Shown here piece by piece: positions 24,296-33,510 of a stretch of DNA of 64,000 nt. Positions within the stretch are counted from its first letter, which is position 1; each line of letters begins with the position of its first letter. This stretch comes from Chryseobacterium taeanense (lineage in GTDB: Bacteria > Bacteroidota > Bacteroidia > Flavobacteriales > Weeksellaceae). The translations under genes were made by a program, and so were the position numbers. The stretch spans positions 124,001 to 188,000 of the forward strand of contig NZ_FNDW01000006.1 of NCBI RefSeq assembly GCF_900099685.1, written 5' to 3'. The notes beneath the pieces are model-generated. The model was not told where the DNA came from, did no database searches, and saw only the letters and a program-made list of their open reading frames with translations.

Positions 24296-25627
24296 TTAGA
24301 AAGGATATTCATAAATTTCAGATTCGTGCAAGTAAGGGTTTCCTGTAGGGATAAGTTTAAGTTTTGATAATGCTGAAAGCACTGTAAACATAAATAATCC
24401 AACTACAAACAGAAGAGCTCCTAAGATCAGAATGAATACTTCAGGGGTTTTCCAGTATGGTCCTACTGTTCCCGGCATTACCATATTGAAGTAATCTAAA
24501 ATGTGACCACAGATAACCACTACTGCCATTGTTGTAACCACTTTGTAGTTTCTCTTGATGCTGCTGCTTACCAATACCAGTAACGGTAATAAGAAGTTTA
24601 CGATCAGCATCGGTAAGAAAGTAGGAGAGTAGTGCTGGAATCTTCCGAAGAAATAATTAACCTCTTCCGGAATGTTCGCATACCAGTAAAGCATGAACTG
24701 TGCAAACCATGTGTATGTCCAAAGCATACTTGTAGCGAAAAGGAATACTCCTAAATCATGCAGGTGATTATCATTGAATTGCGGAAGGAATCCGTTTTTC
24801 TTTAAATAAACACTTAAAAGAATGATTACTGCAATACCACTTGAAAGGCAGCTTACCATAGAATACCAGATATACATCGTAGAATACCAGTGAGGGTCGA
24901 TAGACATCAACCAGTCCCAAGCCCAGGCCGCAGAAGCAAATCCGAAGAATGCGATATATCCTACTGCCCATCTGTAAAGCATCTGATAGTCCACTTTAGA
25001 TTTAGTTTCGTCAACTTTTTTAGACTGAGCTTTCAGTTTCCATGCGAAGAAAGAAGCACCTAATACATAGATGAAAGTTCTTACGGCATAGAAAGGTATG
25101 TTTAAGAAGATTCTTTTTTCAAATAAGATTACATCAAAATGAGCAGAATCAGGGTCTGTCAATTCAGGATCCATCCAGTGGAAAAGGTGACCTTGATGAG
25201 TAATGTTTAAAAGCATTAAGATAATCAAAATAGCACCACCATATGGAATATAAGAAGCGATTGCTTCCATTACTCTTGTAATAATGATTGGCCATCCTGC
25301 GTGTGCAGCGTGCTGAATAGAATAGAAAAATAATACGCAGCAGCTTACTCCGAAGAAAAATACAGCGATAAAATGTATTGCCGCTAAGGGCTGATTGTGT
25401 ACCTGAAGAGTAGCATGCTCTAAATGAGCAGCATGATCCTGAGGACCAACCATTTCACTGGAATGTGTAGGAGCAGTATGACCAGAAGCGTGAACAGCTT
25501 CCATCATTTGTTCTATTTTCTCAGTAGAAATCCCTTTGTTCAAGAAAAAACCGATACCAAACAGAACTAAACCTACAACAAGAAGGATTATAGAAGTTGA
25601 TTTTAATTTTGGTGAAAAACTATACAT
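24296..25627 (-). CDS. actF: alternative complex III subunit ActF
   Basis: A 443-residue inner-membrane protein with about ten helices. It is the last gene of the act operon and belongs to the ActF family (quinol:cytochrome c oxidoreductase membrane subunit, related to NrfD/PsrC). An N-terminal helix (15-30) is followed by a His-rich loop (VHASGHTAPTHSSEMVGPQDHAAHLEHA) and then the polytopic body with WDWLMSIDPHWYSTMY and MLWTYTWFAQFMLYWYANIPEE, both typical of the family. It is thought to structure the proton path with ActC. The stop lies 24 bp before a strong terminator, so no oxidase gene follows in this operon. Confidence 0.92.
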   Translation of the reverse strand: MYSFSPKLKSTSIILLVVGLVLFGIGFFLNKGISTEKIEQMMEAVHASGHTAPTHSSEMVGPQDHAAHLEHATLQVHNQPLAAIHFIAVFFFGVSCCVLFFYSIQHAAHAGWPIIITRVMEAIASYIPYGGAILIILMLLNITHQGHLFHWMDPELTDPDSAHFDVILFEKRIFLNIPFYAVRTFIYVLGASFFAWKLKAQSKKVDETKSKVDYQMLYRWAVGYIAFFGFASAAWAWDWLMSIDPHWYSTMYIWYSMVSCLSSGIAVIILLSVYLKKNGFLPQFNDNHLHDLGVFLFATSMLWTYTWFAQFMLYWYANIPEEVNYFFGRFQHYSPTFLPMLIVNFLLPLLVLVSSSIKRNYKVVTTMAVVVICGHILDYFNMVMPGTVGPYWKTPEVFILILGALLFVVGLFMFTVLSALSKLKLIPTGNPYLHESEIYEYPF

Positions 25628-25635
25628 TTCTTTTC

Positions 25636-26334
25636 TTATTTTTTAGTTTCGGTAGTTTTTGTTTCAGTCGCTGCTGGTTCGGCAGCCGTAGCTGTAGCTG
25701 TCGCCGGTGCTGCTGCTCCTTTTTTGAAGGCATTCATCACATACATGGCAACTCTCCATCTGTCTCCTGCGTTCAGTTGTCCCGCATAAGATCCCATTGC
25801 ATTTCTACCGTTTGTTATTACATAATGAACAGATCCTACAGTAATTTCTCTATCGGCATAGTTTGGTACACCAGAGAAAGCGCCTGACTGAACGATCGGT
25901 CCTTGTCCATCTCCTCCTGTGCCATGACATGCAGAACAAGTATGGTCAAACAATATTTTACCTCTTTCAATATCTTTTGCAGCATTAGCCGGATTTAAAG
26001 GAGAAGTAGTCATACTTTTGGAAGCATCATAACCAGCGTTATACTGATCCGGTGTTTTCGGAAGTAATCCTTCTTCAAAAACGCCGTCTTTATTTTGAGG
26101 AACTGATCCTTCTACCGGTGCAAGACCTGTTGCTCCGTTATTTTTTACGAAAGCAGGAATTTCATTTTCATGATCTGAATAAGCATCCTGTGCTTTCATC
26201 AATGGATCGTACGCTACCGGAAAGTACATATCAGGGAAATATACCAACGGTACGTTTTCTTTTGGTCCGCAAGAGTTAAGTAAAACTGTTGTTAAACCTA
26301 AAACTGCTGTAATTTTTAGTACATTCTTTTTCAT
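25636..26334 (-). CDS. actE: alternative complex III subunit ActE, monoheme cytochrome c lipoprotein
   Basis: A 232-residue protein with a lipoprotein signal (MKKNVLKITAVLGLTTVLLNSC, Cys at 22). A single heme motif CSACH occurs in LFDHTCSACHGTGGDGQGP, and a Met ligand is likely in NGRNAMGSYAG. The C-terminus is Ala/Thr/Lys-rich. A start at 26343 would overlap actD by 8 bp and add MLK; the ATG at 26334, 1 nt after the actD stop, is preferred. ActE is the periplasmic electron exit side of the complex. The spacing to actF is 8 bp. Confidence 0.92.
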   Translation of the reverse strand: MKKNVLKITAVLGLTTVLLNSCGPKENVPLVYFPDMYFPVAYDPLMKAQDAYSDHENEIPAFVKNNGATGLAPVEGSVPQNKDGVFEEGLLPKTPDQYNAGYDASKSMTTSPLNPANAAKDIERGKILFDHTCSACHGTGGDGQGPIVQSGAFSGVPNYADREITVGSVHYVITNGRNAMGSYAGQLNAGDRWRVAMYVMNAFKKGAAAPATATATAAEPAATETKTTETKK

Positions 26335-26335
26335 T

Positions 26336-26857
26336 TTAAGCATCTTTAACAGTTATTTCTTCAACTCCAGTTTCAATGAGTAACTGTTTTACAGATTCTA
26401 CATCTTCAGTTACAAATTCCATCATGAATTTATCATCCGTTGTTCTCGGATCCGGGTTTTGTGCCGGCGCTCCGGGATACATTTTATTTCTTACCAAGAA
26501 AGTTAATGACATCATGTGAGCTGCACAGAATACCATAAGCTCAAACATTGGTACTACGAATGCCGGCATATTGTGCGCCCAGTCAAAAGCTGGTTTACCA
26601 CCAATATTTTGGGGCCAGTCGTGGTTCATAACATACCAGGTTAATGTAGCACCTATCGTGACACCGTAAAGTGCGTAAAGAAATGCGGCATCAGAAATTC
26701 TTGTTTTCTTTAACCCTAAAGCTTTGTCTAGCCCGTGAACCGGAAACGGAGTGTAAACTTCGTTGATTGCGATTCCTTTATCGTTGAATGCTTTAACGCC
26801 GTTCATTAAATCGTCGTCGTCAGCATAAAGTCCGTATACAATTTTAGTGGTGCTCAT
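26336..26857 (-). CDS. actD: alternative complex III subunit ActD (DUF3341)
   Basis: A 173-residue protein of the DUF3341 family: an N-terminal soluble part (KIVYGLYADDDDLMNGVKAFNDKGI), two transmembrane helices (AFLYALYGVTIGATLTWYVM and VPMFELMVFCAAHMMSLTFL) and a short C-terminal domain. The frame is open to an ATG at 26884, but the ATG at 26857 (protein start MSTTKIVYG) gives the family start and still overlaps the end of actC by 14 bp, which suggests translational coupling. ActD is a small structural subunit with no cofactor. Confidence 0.9.
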   Translation of the reverse strand: MSTTKIVYGLYADDDDLMNGVKAFNDKGIAINEVYTPFPVHGLDKALGLKKTRISDAAFLYALYGVTIGATLTWYVMNHDWPQNIGGKPAFDWAHNMPAFVVPMFELMVFCAAHMMSLTFLVRNKMYPGAPAQNPDPRTTDDKFMMEFVTEDVESVKQLLIETGVEEITVKDA

Positions 26858-28241
26858 CTCCTTCTTTTGCTTTATAAGTTTCACCTGAGATTTTCAAAAT
26901 CGATTTTAATTCAGCCTGTGCAATTACAGGGAATGTTCTTGCGTATAATAAGAATAGTACAGAGAAGAATCCGATTGTTCCTAAATATACACCCACATCA
27001 ATAATCGTTGGCTTAAACATCGTCCAAGATCCAGGTAAGTAGTCTCTTGAAAGGTTAATAACGATGATGTCAAAACGCTCAAACCACATACCGATATTGA
27101 TGATTAATGCAATGATAAATGTTGCAATAATATTTGTTCTTACTTTCTTGAACCAGAATAGCGCAGGAATAATTAAGTTACAAGAAATTAATGCCCAGAA
27201 CGCCCACCAGTAAGGTCCTACCGCAGCACCTGGAGAAAGATAAGTGAAATCTTCAAATCTTGAACCTGAGTACCATCCGATGAAGTATTCTGTTGCGTAA
27301 GCTACTGTTACCATACCACCTGTTAAGATAATTACGATGTTCATAATTTCAATATGATACATAGTGATATAATCTTCAAGGTGACAAACTTTTCTTGCAA
27401 CAAGTAATAGAGTCTGTACCATTGCGAATCCTGAGAAGATCGCACCGGCAACGAAGTAAGGAGGATATATCGTAGAGTGCCATCCTTTAATTACCGAAGT
27501 GGCGAAGTCAAAAGATACGGTGGTGTGTACTGAGAATACAAGCGGTGTTGCTAACCCTGCAAGAACCAAAGAAAGTTCTTCGAATCTTTGCCAGTGTTTT
27601 GCTTTACCACCCCAACCGAATGCAAGGAATGTATAAATCTTTTTAGTCCAAGGTGTTTTAGCTCTGTCTCTGATCATTGCAAAGTCAGGAATTAGTCCCA
27701 TGAACCAGAATACTGTAGATACTGAGAAATACGTAGAGATTGCAAATACGTCCCAAAGTAGAGGAGAGTTGAAGTTCCCCCAAAGAGAACCGAACTGGTT
27801 TGGTAAAGGGAATACCCAATATCCTACCCAAACTCTACCCATGTGAATTACCGGGAAGATTGCTGCCTGTACTACCGCGAAGATCGTCATCGCTTCCGCA
27901 GATCTGTTTACAGACATTCTCCATCTTTGTCTAAATAATAATAATACTGCGGAGATAAGTGTTCCGGCGTGACCGATACCTACCCACCATACGAAGTTGG
28001 TGATATCCCAACCCCAGTTAATAGTTCTGTTAAGTCCCCATGCTCCAATACCTGTTCCGATAGTATAAGCGATACATCCGAATCCATAGATGAATAGAAC
28101 TAAGGCTGCATACAATGAGATCCACCATAATTTGCCTGCTCTTTCTTCGATAGGTCGTGCAATATCTTCTGTGATATCGTGATAAGTTTTGTGACCAATA
28201 ATTAGAGGTTCCCTTATCGGAGCTTCGTAATGTCCTGACAT
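26844..28241 (-). CDS. actC: alternative complex III subunit ActC (NrfD/PsrC family)
   Basis: A 465-residue membrane protein with about ten helices, of the NrfD/PsrC type that binds quinol. The N-terminus REPLIIGHKTYHDITEDIARPIEERAG is cytosolic and family-typical. Membrane blocks include WWVGIGHAGTLISAVLLLFRQRWR and HTTVSFDFATSVIKGWHSTIYPPYFVAGAIFSG. Quinol oxidation near the interface with ActB is the accepted role in characterised complexes. It starts 26 bp after actB and overlaps actD at its 3' end. Confidence 0.95.
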   Translation of the reverse strand: MSGHYEAPIREPLIIGHKTYHDITEDIARPIEERAGKLWWISLYAALVLFIYGFGCIAYTIGTGIGAWGLNRTINWGWDITNFVWWVGIGHAGTLISAVLLLFRQRWRMSVNRSAEAMTIFAVVQAAIFPVIHMGRVWVGYWVFPLPNQFGSLWGNFNSPLLWDVFAISTYFSVSTVFWFMGLIPDFAMIRDRAKTPWTKKIYTFLAFGWGGKAKHWQRFEELSLVLAGLATPLVFSVHTTVSFDFATSVIKGWHSTIYPPYFVAGAIFSGFAMVQTLLLVARKVCHLEDYITMYHIEIMNIVIILTGGMVTVAYATEYFIGWYSGSRFEDFTYLSPGAAVGPYWWAFWALISCNLIIPALFWFKKVRTNIIATFIIALIINIGMWFERFDIIVINLSRDYLPGSWTMFKPTIIDVGVYLGTIGFFSVLFLLYARTFPVIAQAELKSILKISGETYKAKEGDEHH

Positions 28242-28266
28242 TTTTTACCTATTTATTATTTAAACT

Positions 28267-31200
28267 TTATTTTTCTACTCTGTTTCTTACTTTAGTGTGA
28301 TAGAACACATTTGGCTTGGTTCCGATCTCTTCAAGTAAATAATATCTTCTGTCGCCAGCGTATAATTTTCTAACTTCAGATGCTTTATCATTCATGTCTC
28401 CGAACTGGATAGATCCTGTAGTACAAGCTTTAGAACATGCTGTCTGGAATTCTCCGTCTTTCACTACTCTGTTCTCTTTTTTAGCTTCAAGAATAGTCGT
28501 CTGAGTCATTTGGATACATAATGAACATTTCTCCATTACCCCTCTTGTTCTTACAACAACGTCCGGGTTTAGAACCATTCTTCCAAGATCGTTGTTCATA
28601 TTGAAGTCGAACTTGTCATTAAGGTTATAGGTAAACCAGTTGAAACGTCTTACTTTGTACGGACAGTTGTTTGCACAATATCTTGTACCGATACATCTGT
28701 TGTAAGCCATATGGTTCTGACCTTGCTTACCGTGTGAAGTTGCCGCTACCGGACAAACTGTTTCACATGGAGCATGGTTACAATGCTGACACATTACAGG
28801 CTGGAAGATTACATCCGGATTGTCAGCAGGGTGGTTCAATGCACCTCCGTCACCGAATGCAGTACCATATAATTCAGGAACTGCCATTCCTTCTTTTAAT
28901 CCTTCATATACTTCTACTTTCTGTCTTGAAGAATAATAACGGTCAATTCTTAACCAATACATATCTCTTGACATTCTAATCTCTTCCTTACCTACAACCG
29001 GAACGTTATTTTCTGCCTGGCAGGCAATGATACAAGATCCGCAACCTGTACATGAGTTAAGATCGATAGACATATTGAAGTGAGGTCCGTCTGTATCATC
29101 GAAAGCATCCCAAAGGTCAATCTTTCTTGCAGGAAGAGCTCCGCTGATTGTATGATATTCCAAAGGTTTATTCCATCCTTTATGTTCATCATCAAATGCT
29201 ACGTTTAAGAATTCTGCTAAAGGAACTTCCTTAGCGATTTCGTAACGTCCCATTAATGTATTCTGAAGCTGTATACCTGCAAATTCGTGATCTTCACCTG
29301 TTTTTTCTAATTTAACATTAGAAACGGCAAGGTTTGAACCATCAAATAAAGGATAAGCATTTACCCCGGTATCAGCCGTAGCTCCTGAGTTTTTCTTACC
29401 ATATCCTAGTGCAAGACCAACAGATCCTTCTGCCTGACCCGGCTGGATGAATACAGGAACATCTTTTATGGTAACTCCGTTTACCGTAAGGTTTACGATA
29501 GAACCGTCCAACTGCATTCTTGCATTAAGATCATTTTCAATGCCTAATCTTTCTGCATCTTTAGGAGAAATTGTTAAGTAGTTATCCCAAGACATTCTTG
29601 TAATAGGATCCGGTAATTCCTGTAGCCAAGGGTTGTTAGCTTGGGTACCATCACCCATTGCTGTTTTAGTATATAATACCAATTCTAAATCAGAAGCTTT
29701 GAAGTTTCCTAATTCAGCAACAGCTTGAGCCGCATTTCCACCGGCATACGATAATGTTGTCGCGTTAGTGGAAGTATTAAACCCATTATATAAAGCTTTG
29801 TTGAAAGAAGTTCCTCCTAAAATGGAAGAAGCATTTGCTTTCAAATAATCATAGTAGTTGTTAGCAGCGTTGTTCTTTCCGTTTTTCCAAACCAATAAAG
29901 ACTCTTCGATCTGTCTTGATTTGTAAATTTTCTGGATCGTTGGCTGCATTAATGAATATACACCTGTCTGTGGTTCGATGTCTCCCCAAGATTCAAGCCA
30001 GTTGGCTACAGGAATTACAGCTTTCGCTGCTTTGTACATTTCGTTTTTCTTATCAGCAACAGCAATTACGTAAGGAACTTTTGCTAAAGATTTTTTGAAA
30101 TCTTCTCCTTTGTGATAAGAGTAAATAGGATCTACGTTGTTGGCGATCAATACTCCAACCTGACCTGCATTTACCCATCCAAGGAATTCCTCGAATCTTG
30201 CTTTGTCAAACTCTTTTAAGAGATTCGCTTTACCTGTGAAAGCTGTAGAACCAAGTTTCTGGTTGATAAGGTGAGCTAAAACCTGAGCGCCTTTAGAACC
30301 GTCAGCAAAAACTACCGCTTTGCTTCCTTTTGCCTGTAATTCTTTAGCGATTTCGGAAGCTGTTTTGTCAGAAGTTCCTCCGCCAACGATAGCATTGTAA
30401 ACTTCAACCAAAGTTTTGTTTACCTGGCTAGGCTTTAATCTGTATCTTGAATCTGCATTAGCACCAGTCAATGACATGTTTGATTCCACCTGGATGTGTC
30501 TCAACATATTTGCTCCCGGTTTTCTTGCAGCAGCATAAGAAGATTCTAATCCTCCTCCGTTGTAATCTCCCAGGAAATCTGCCTGGAATGAAACCAGCAA
30601 TTCAGTTCCTCTAAGATCATAAACAGGTAATGCTCTTGTTCCGAAAACTTCCTGAGCTGCGTCTAATGCTGCAGCATATGGATAAGCATCGTATGTTACT
30701 AATTCTGCTGTAGGATATTTAGCCTTAAAATCAGCGAATAGTTTTTTGAAAGTAGGGGAAGCGAAAGAATGTGATAATAACACGATTCTTTTACCAGCTG
30801 CGTTAGCTTCTTCCAGACCTTTAATAATGTAGCTGTCTACTTTATCAAAAGTTTCATCTTTACCTTCAAATTTAGGCTGCTTTACTTTATCGTTATCATA
30901 AAGAGAAAGTACACTTGCCTGTGCTCTTGCACTTGTTTTTCCTAAATCACCGGCTATCGGATTAGGTTCGATCTTGATTGGTCTTCCTTCTCTTGTTTTT
31001 ACTAAAACACTCGCAAAGTCAAAACCATCGAAATATGTTGAAGCGTAATAGTTTGGAATCCCCGGAATGATATCATGCGGTTTTACCACATAAGGAATCG
31101 TTTTGATTACCGGAGCTTCACATGCAGCTAAAGTTACCGCTGCAGTAGAGAATCCTAATAGTTTTAAGAAATCTCTTCTTGAAGTACTGGATCCGTTCTT

Positions 31201-31326
31201 TTCAGCATCTCCAAGGAAATCTTCTACCGGAATTTCTTCCTGGAACTCTTTCTGAGCCAGCTTATTGTTTAGAGCCGGATCTTTAAGTTCGTGAATACTT
31301 CTAAATTGTATTTTGTTTGAAGCCAT
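28267..31326 (-). CDS. actB: alternative complex III subunit ActB, molybdopterin-like/Fe-S protein
   Basis: A 1019-residue protein with a degenerate molybdopterin-oxidoreductase-like domain (about 90-740, no metal cofactor expected) fused to a ferredoxin-like domain. I count 15 cysteines in the Fe-S part: 759-769 (CxxCxxCxxxC), 846-858, 878-888 and 934-968, which fits three [4Fe-4S] clusters plus one [3Fe-4S], as described for this subunit. A twin-arginine motif RRDFLKLLG at 50-58 is followed by a hydrophobic stretch and Cys 69 in LAAC, so it may be Tat-exported and lipid-anchored. The long N-terminal extension before the RR is family-typical. Confidence 0.96.
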   Translation of the reverse strand: MASNKIQFRSIHELKDPALNNKLAQKEFQEEIPVEDFLGDAEKNGSSTSRRDFLKLLGFSTAAVTLAACEAPVIKTIPYVVKPHDIIPGIPNYYASTYFDGFDFASVLVKTREGRPIKIEPNPIAGDLGKTSARAQASVLSLYDNDKVKQPKFEGKDETFDKVDSYIIKGLEEANAAGKRIVLLSHSFASPTFKKLFADFKAKYPTAELVTYDAYPYAAALDAAQEVFGTRALPVYDLRGTELLVSFQADFLGDYNGGGLESSYAAARKPGANMLRHIQVESNMSLTGANADSRYRLKPSQVNKTLVEVYNAIVGGGTSDKTASEIAKELQAKGSKAVVFADGSKGAQVLAHLINQKLGSTAFTGKANLLKEFDKARFEEFLGWVNAGQVGVLIANNVDPIYSYHKGEDFKKSLAKVPYVIAVADKKNEMYKAAKAVIPVANWLESWGDIEPQTGVYSLMQPTIQKIYKSRQIEESLLVWKNGKNNAANNYYDYLKANASSILGGTSFNKALYNGFNTSTNATTLSYAGGNAAQAVAELGNFKASDLELVLYTKTAMGDGTQANNPWLQELPDPITRMSWDNYLTISPKDAERLGIENDLNARMQLDGSIVNLTVNGVTIKDVPVFIQPGQAEGSVGLALGYGKKNSGATADTGVNAYPLFDGSNLAVSNVKLEKTGEDHEFAGIQLQNTLMGRYEIAKEVPLAEFLNVAFDDEHKGWNKPLEYHTISGALPARKIDLWDAFDDTDGPHFNMSIDLNSCTGCGSCIIACQAENNVPVVGKEEIRMSRDMYWLRIDRYYSSRQKVEVYEGLKEGMAVPELYGTAFGDGGALNHPADNPDVIFQPVMCQHCNHAPCETVCPVAATSHGKQGQNHMAYNRCIGTRYCANNCPYKVRRFNWFTYNLNDKFDFNMNNDLGRMVLNPDVVVRTRGVMEKCSLCIQMTQTTILEAKKENRVVKDGEFQTACSKACTTGSIQFGDMNDKASEVRKLYAGDRRYYLLEEIGTKPNVFYHTKVRNRVEK

Positions 31327-31348
31327 TTATACTTCTAATTTTTAGTTA

Positions 31349-32707
31349 TTAATAATGACATTTACCACACTCAAGACCTCCAATTGCATCTACAGTAATC
31401 TTACCACCATCTTTAGGGTATTGTTTTTTCAACTTGTCATGTAGATTTTTGAAGTATTCTTTATTATAACCGTTGTTCATATCAACTTCAGTAGTTCTGT
31501 GACATTCGATACACCATCCCATTGTGAAGTCATTCGCCATCTGAACCACATTCATTGTGTCGATTTTTCCGTGGCAAGCTTTACATACAACATCTATTTT
31601 GTTGTTAGGATTCTTTTTGTTGAAAGAATTGATGATCGCCTGCTCACCTGCTACAACGTGCTGAGAGTGGTTGAAGTAAACGAAATCAGGCATATTGTGG
31701 ATTCTTGTCCATTCAACCGGCTGAGTTTTTCCTGTGTACTGTTGTTTTTCAGGATCCCAACCTGTTGCAGCATAGATTTTCTGGATTTCTCCGTCGTAGA
31801 ATGCTTTGTCTTTTCCTGGTTCCATATAGTGTTCTGCATTGTATTCGGAAATTGTTCTGTGACAGTTCATACAAACGTTCATAGAAGGGATTTCAGATAC
31901 TTTACCGTATTTGGCACTGGAGTGACAAAGCTGACAGTCGATTTTTTGTTCTCCAGCGTGAATTTTGTGAGAGAAATAGATAGGCTGTTCCGGCTTATAT
32001 CCTTTGTAAACACCGATCCACATGATCCAGTTCCATACACCATATGCGGCTAATAATGCAAGAATTGCAATTAATCCTTTACCGATATAATGGTATTTTT
32101 CATAGATTTCGCTGAAAGATTTAACTCTTGTTTCGTTAAGCCCTGCCAAGTCTTCGGATTGCCCTAGTTTTACTAATTGTCTTAGTTTTAATAAGATCCA
32201 AACCAATAAACCTGCAATCGCTAAGAGTGAAATGATGACTACGTTTGTAGTGGTAGAACTTTGCGCTGTATTTGCAGGTACTGCATTTGCTGTGTCTTTA
32301 GCAGCATCGGTTTTTACAGGTTCCGGAGGATTAGTTGTGTAAGCTAAGATGTCATCAATATCCTTATCGGTAAGATTTGGAAAGACCTGCATCTCAGTCT
32401 TGTTGTACTTTTCAAAAATTTCATTGGCGTACTTGTCTCCCGAAGCTCTAAGAGCTTTGTTGTCCTTGATCCACTTGTGAAGCCAGTCTGTGTCTACACC
32501 ACCTTCTGTTTTTACTCGTTCTACAACCCCTTTCAGAGGTGGTCCTACAACTTGTTTGTCTAGTGCGTGACATGCAGTACAATTCGCTTTGAAAAGTTTC
32601 TCACCATTCTTAGGATCGCCATCTTGCCCGTAAATTGAAGCACTGGTTGATAACAATAAGCCTATTGCGATCAACGTTTTTCTATAATGCTTTCTCCAAC
32701 TAATCAT
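31349..32707 (-). CDS. actA: alternative complex III subunit ActA, multiheme cytochrome c
   Basis: A 452-residue protein and first gene of the act operon. It has a signal peptide (about 1-27). Six heme-binding CxxCH motifs occur at Cys 43, 258, 279, 375, 399 and 447. The first lies in a class I cytochrome c domain (30-128, KLFKANCTACHALDKQVVGPPL), separated by a Pro/Thr-rich linker and a transmembrane helix (156-174) from a second helix (about 211-232) and the pentaheme part (244-452). The reference ActA proteins I know of are pentaheme, so the N-terminal domain looks like a fused extra electron carrier. The last motif is at the very C-terminus. Confidence 0.95.
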   Translation of the reverse strand: MISWRKHYRKTLIAIGLLLSTSASIYGQDGDPKNGEKLFKANCTACHALDKQVVGPPLKGVVERVKTEGGVDTDWLHKWIKDNKALRASGDKYANEIFEKYNKTEMQVFPNLTDKDIDDILAYTTNPPEPVKTDAAKDTANAVPANTAQSSTTTNVVIISLLAIAGLLVWILLKLRQLVKLGQSEDLAGLNETRVKSFSEIYEKYHYIGKGLIAILALLAAYGVWNWIMWIGVYKGYKPEQPIYFSHKIHAGEQKIDCQLCHSSAKYGKVSEIPSMNVCMNCHRTISEYNAEHYMEPGKDKAFYDGEIQKIYAATGWDPEKQQYTGKTQPVEWTRIHNMPDFVYFNHSQHVVAGEQAIINSFNKKNPNNKIDVVCKACHGKIDTMNVVQMANDFTMGWCIECHRTTEVDMNNGYNKEYFKNLHDKLKKQYPKDGGKITVDAIGGLECGKCHY

Positions 32708-32844
32708 TTAAATTATCTTATGTTAGTAAATATTGAACATTCAATCAATTCCGCAAAAATAATATATTTAACAGGAATTTAACGGTATATAGAAAGGGGA
32801 AAATATCATTTACGTTTAATTTGTACTCATTCTAAATAACTGTA

Positions 32845-32876
32845 TTTGGTATAATTTTTTAATTTGTCTAAATTTG
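32845..32876 (+). promoter_or_regulatory. promoter of the SPOR-domain gene
   Basis: TTTG (32845-32848), 20 nt, TAAATTTG (32869-32876), 15 nt before the ATG at 32892. The act operon must be transcribed divergently from the same 184-bp gap; a TATTTTTG -7 box for it lies at 32761-32754 on the minus strand but has no obvious -33. Confidence 0.6.
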
Positions 32877-32891
32877 CGGAAACAAGTTTAA

Positions 32892-33431
32892 ATGAAAAAT
32901 TTGATTAAAATATTTTCGATAATGTTGCTGGCGGGTTTTTATACTGTTGATGCCCAACAAATTGTAAAAAAAGATACATTGGCAGGCACAGAACTCGTAA
33001 TGACGATGGATTCTAAGGTAAATGCAGCACTCAAAAGCATTGAAGATAAGTGTGCAAGAACTGTAAATACGGCAGTTGCCAAGGAAGATGAAGAGGATTA
33101 TGGTTCTTCAAAGCCCTCGAAAATCTATGTGCCAAGTCGAGAATTGACGAATGCAGAAATATGCAGAAAAAATCCTAGAATTCTAGGATACAAGATACAG
33201 ATCACAGTCGTGAAAAGTAATGAAGAGGCTAATGAAGTGAAATCTTATTTCAGAAAAAGATTTCCTAATCTGAAAGTAGAAACAGATGCTTCTTTACGAC
33301 CTAACTATAAAATTTTAGCGGGAAGCTATTTTACCAAGCAAAGTGCTTCTTCAGATCTTTCACGAGTGAGAGAATACTTCAAATCTGCGGTTCCTGTGCA
33401 GTACAGGATTTTCTGTGCGGAGGCAAAATAA
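32892..33431 (+). CDS. SPOR-domain protein
   Basis: A 179-residue protein with a signal peptide (1-21, ending TVDA, mature start QQIVKK). Residues about 105-176 form a SPOR domain (YKIQITVVKSNEEANEVKSYFRKRFPNLKVET..PNYKILAGSYFTKQSASSDLSRVREYFKSAVPVQYRI), which binds denuded glycan in the septal wall. The middle is Lys/Ser-rich and variable. SPOR proteins of this size in flavobacteria are usually periplasmic and of unknown specific role. It is divergent from actA and shares a terminator with the downstream convergent gene. Confidence 0.88.
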   Translation: MKNLIKIFSIMLLAGFYTVDAQQIVKKDTLAGTELVMTMDSKVNAALKSIEDKCARTVNTAVAKEDEEDYGSSKPSKIYVPSRELTNAEICRKNPRILGYKIQITVVKSNEEANEVKSYFRKRFPNLKVETDASLRPNYKILAGSYFTKQSASSDLSRVREYFKSAVPVQYRIFCAEAK

Positions 33432-33452
33432 TAATTTTTTATCATAAAAAGT

Positions 33453-33485
33453 AAAAGCTGAGAATTATACTTTCTCAGCTTTTTT
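33453..33485. terminator. bidirectional terminator between convergent genes
   Basis: A 12-bp stem AAAAGCTGAGAA/TTCTCAGCTTTT around a 7-nt loop, with T-runs on both strands. It serves the SPOR gene and the membrane-protein gene. Confidence 0.8.
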
Positions 33486-33510
33486 ATTGATATTAAATCG
33501 TTTTTAGAAT

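Noticed and set aside
31499..32053. 184-codon frame antisense to actA
   Set aside because: A Cys/Phe/Val-rich antisense shadow of the multiheme gene; actA is certain.
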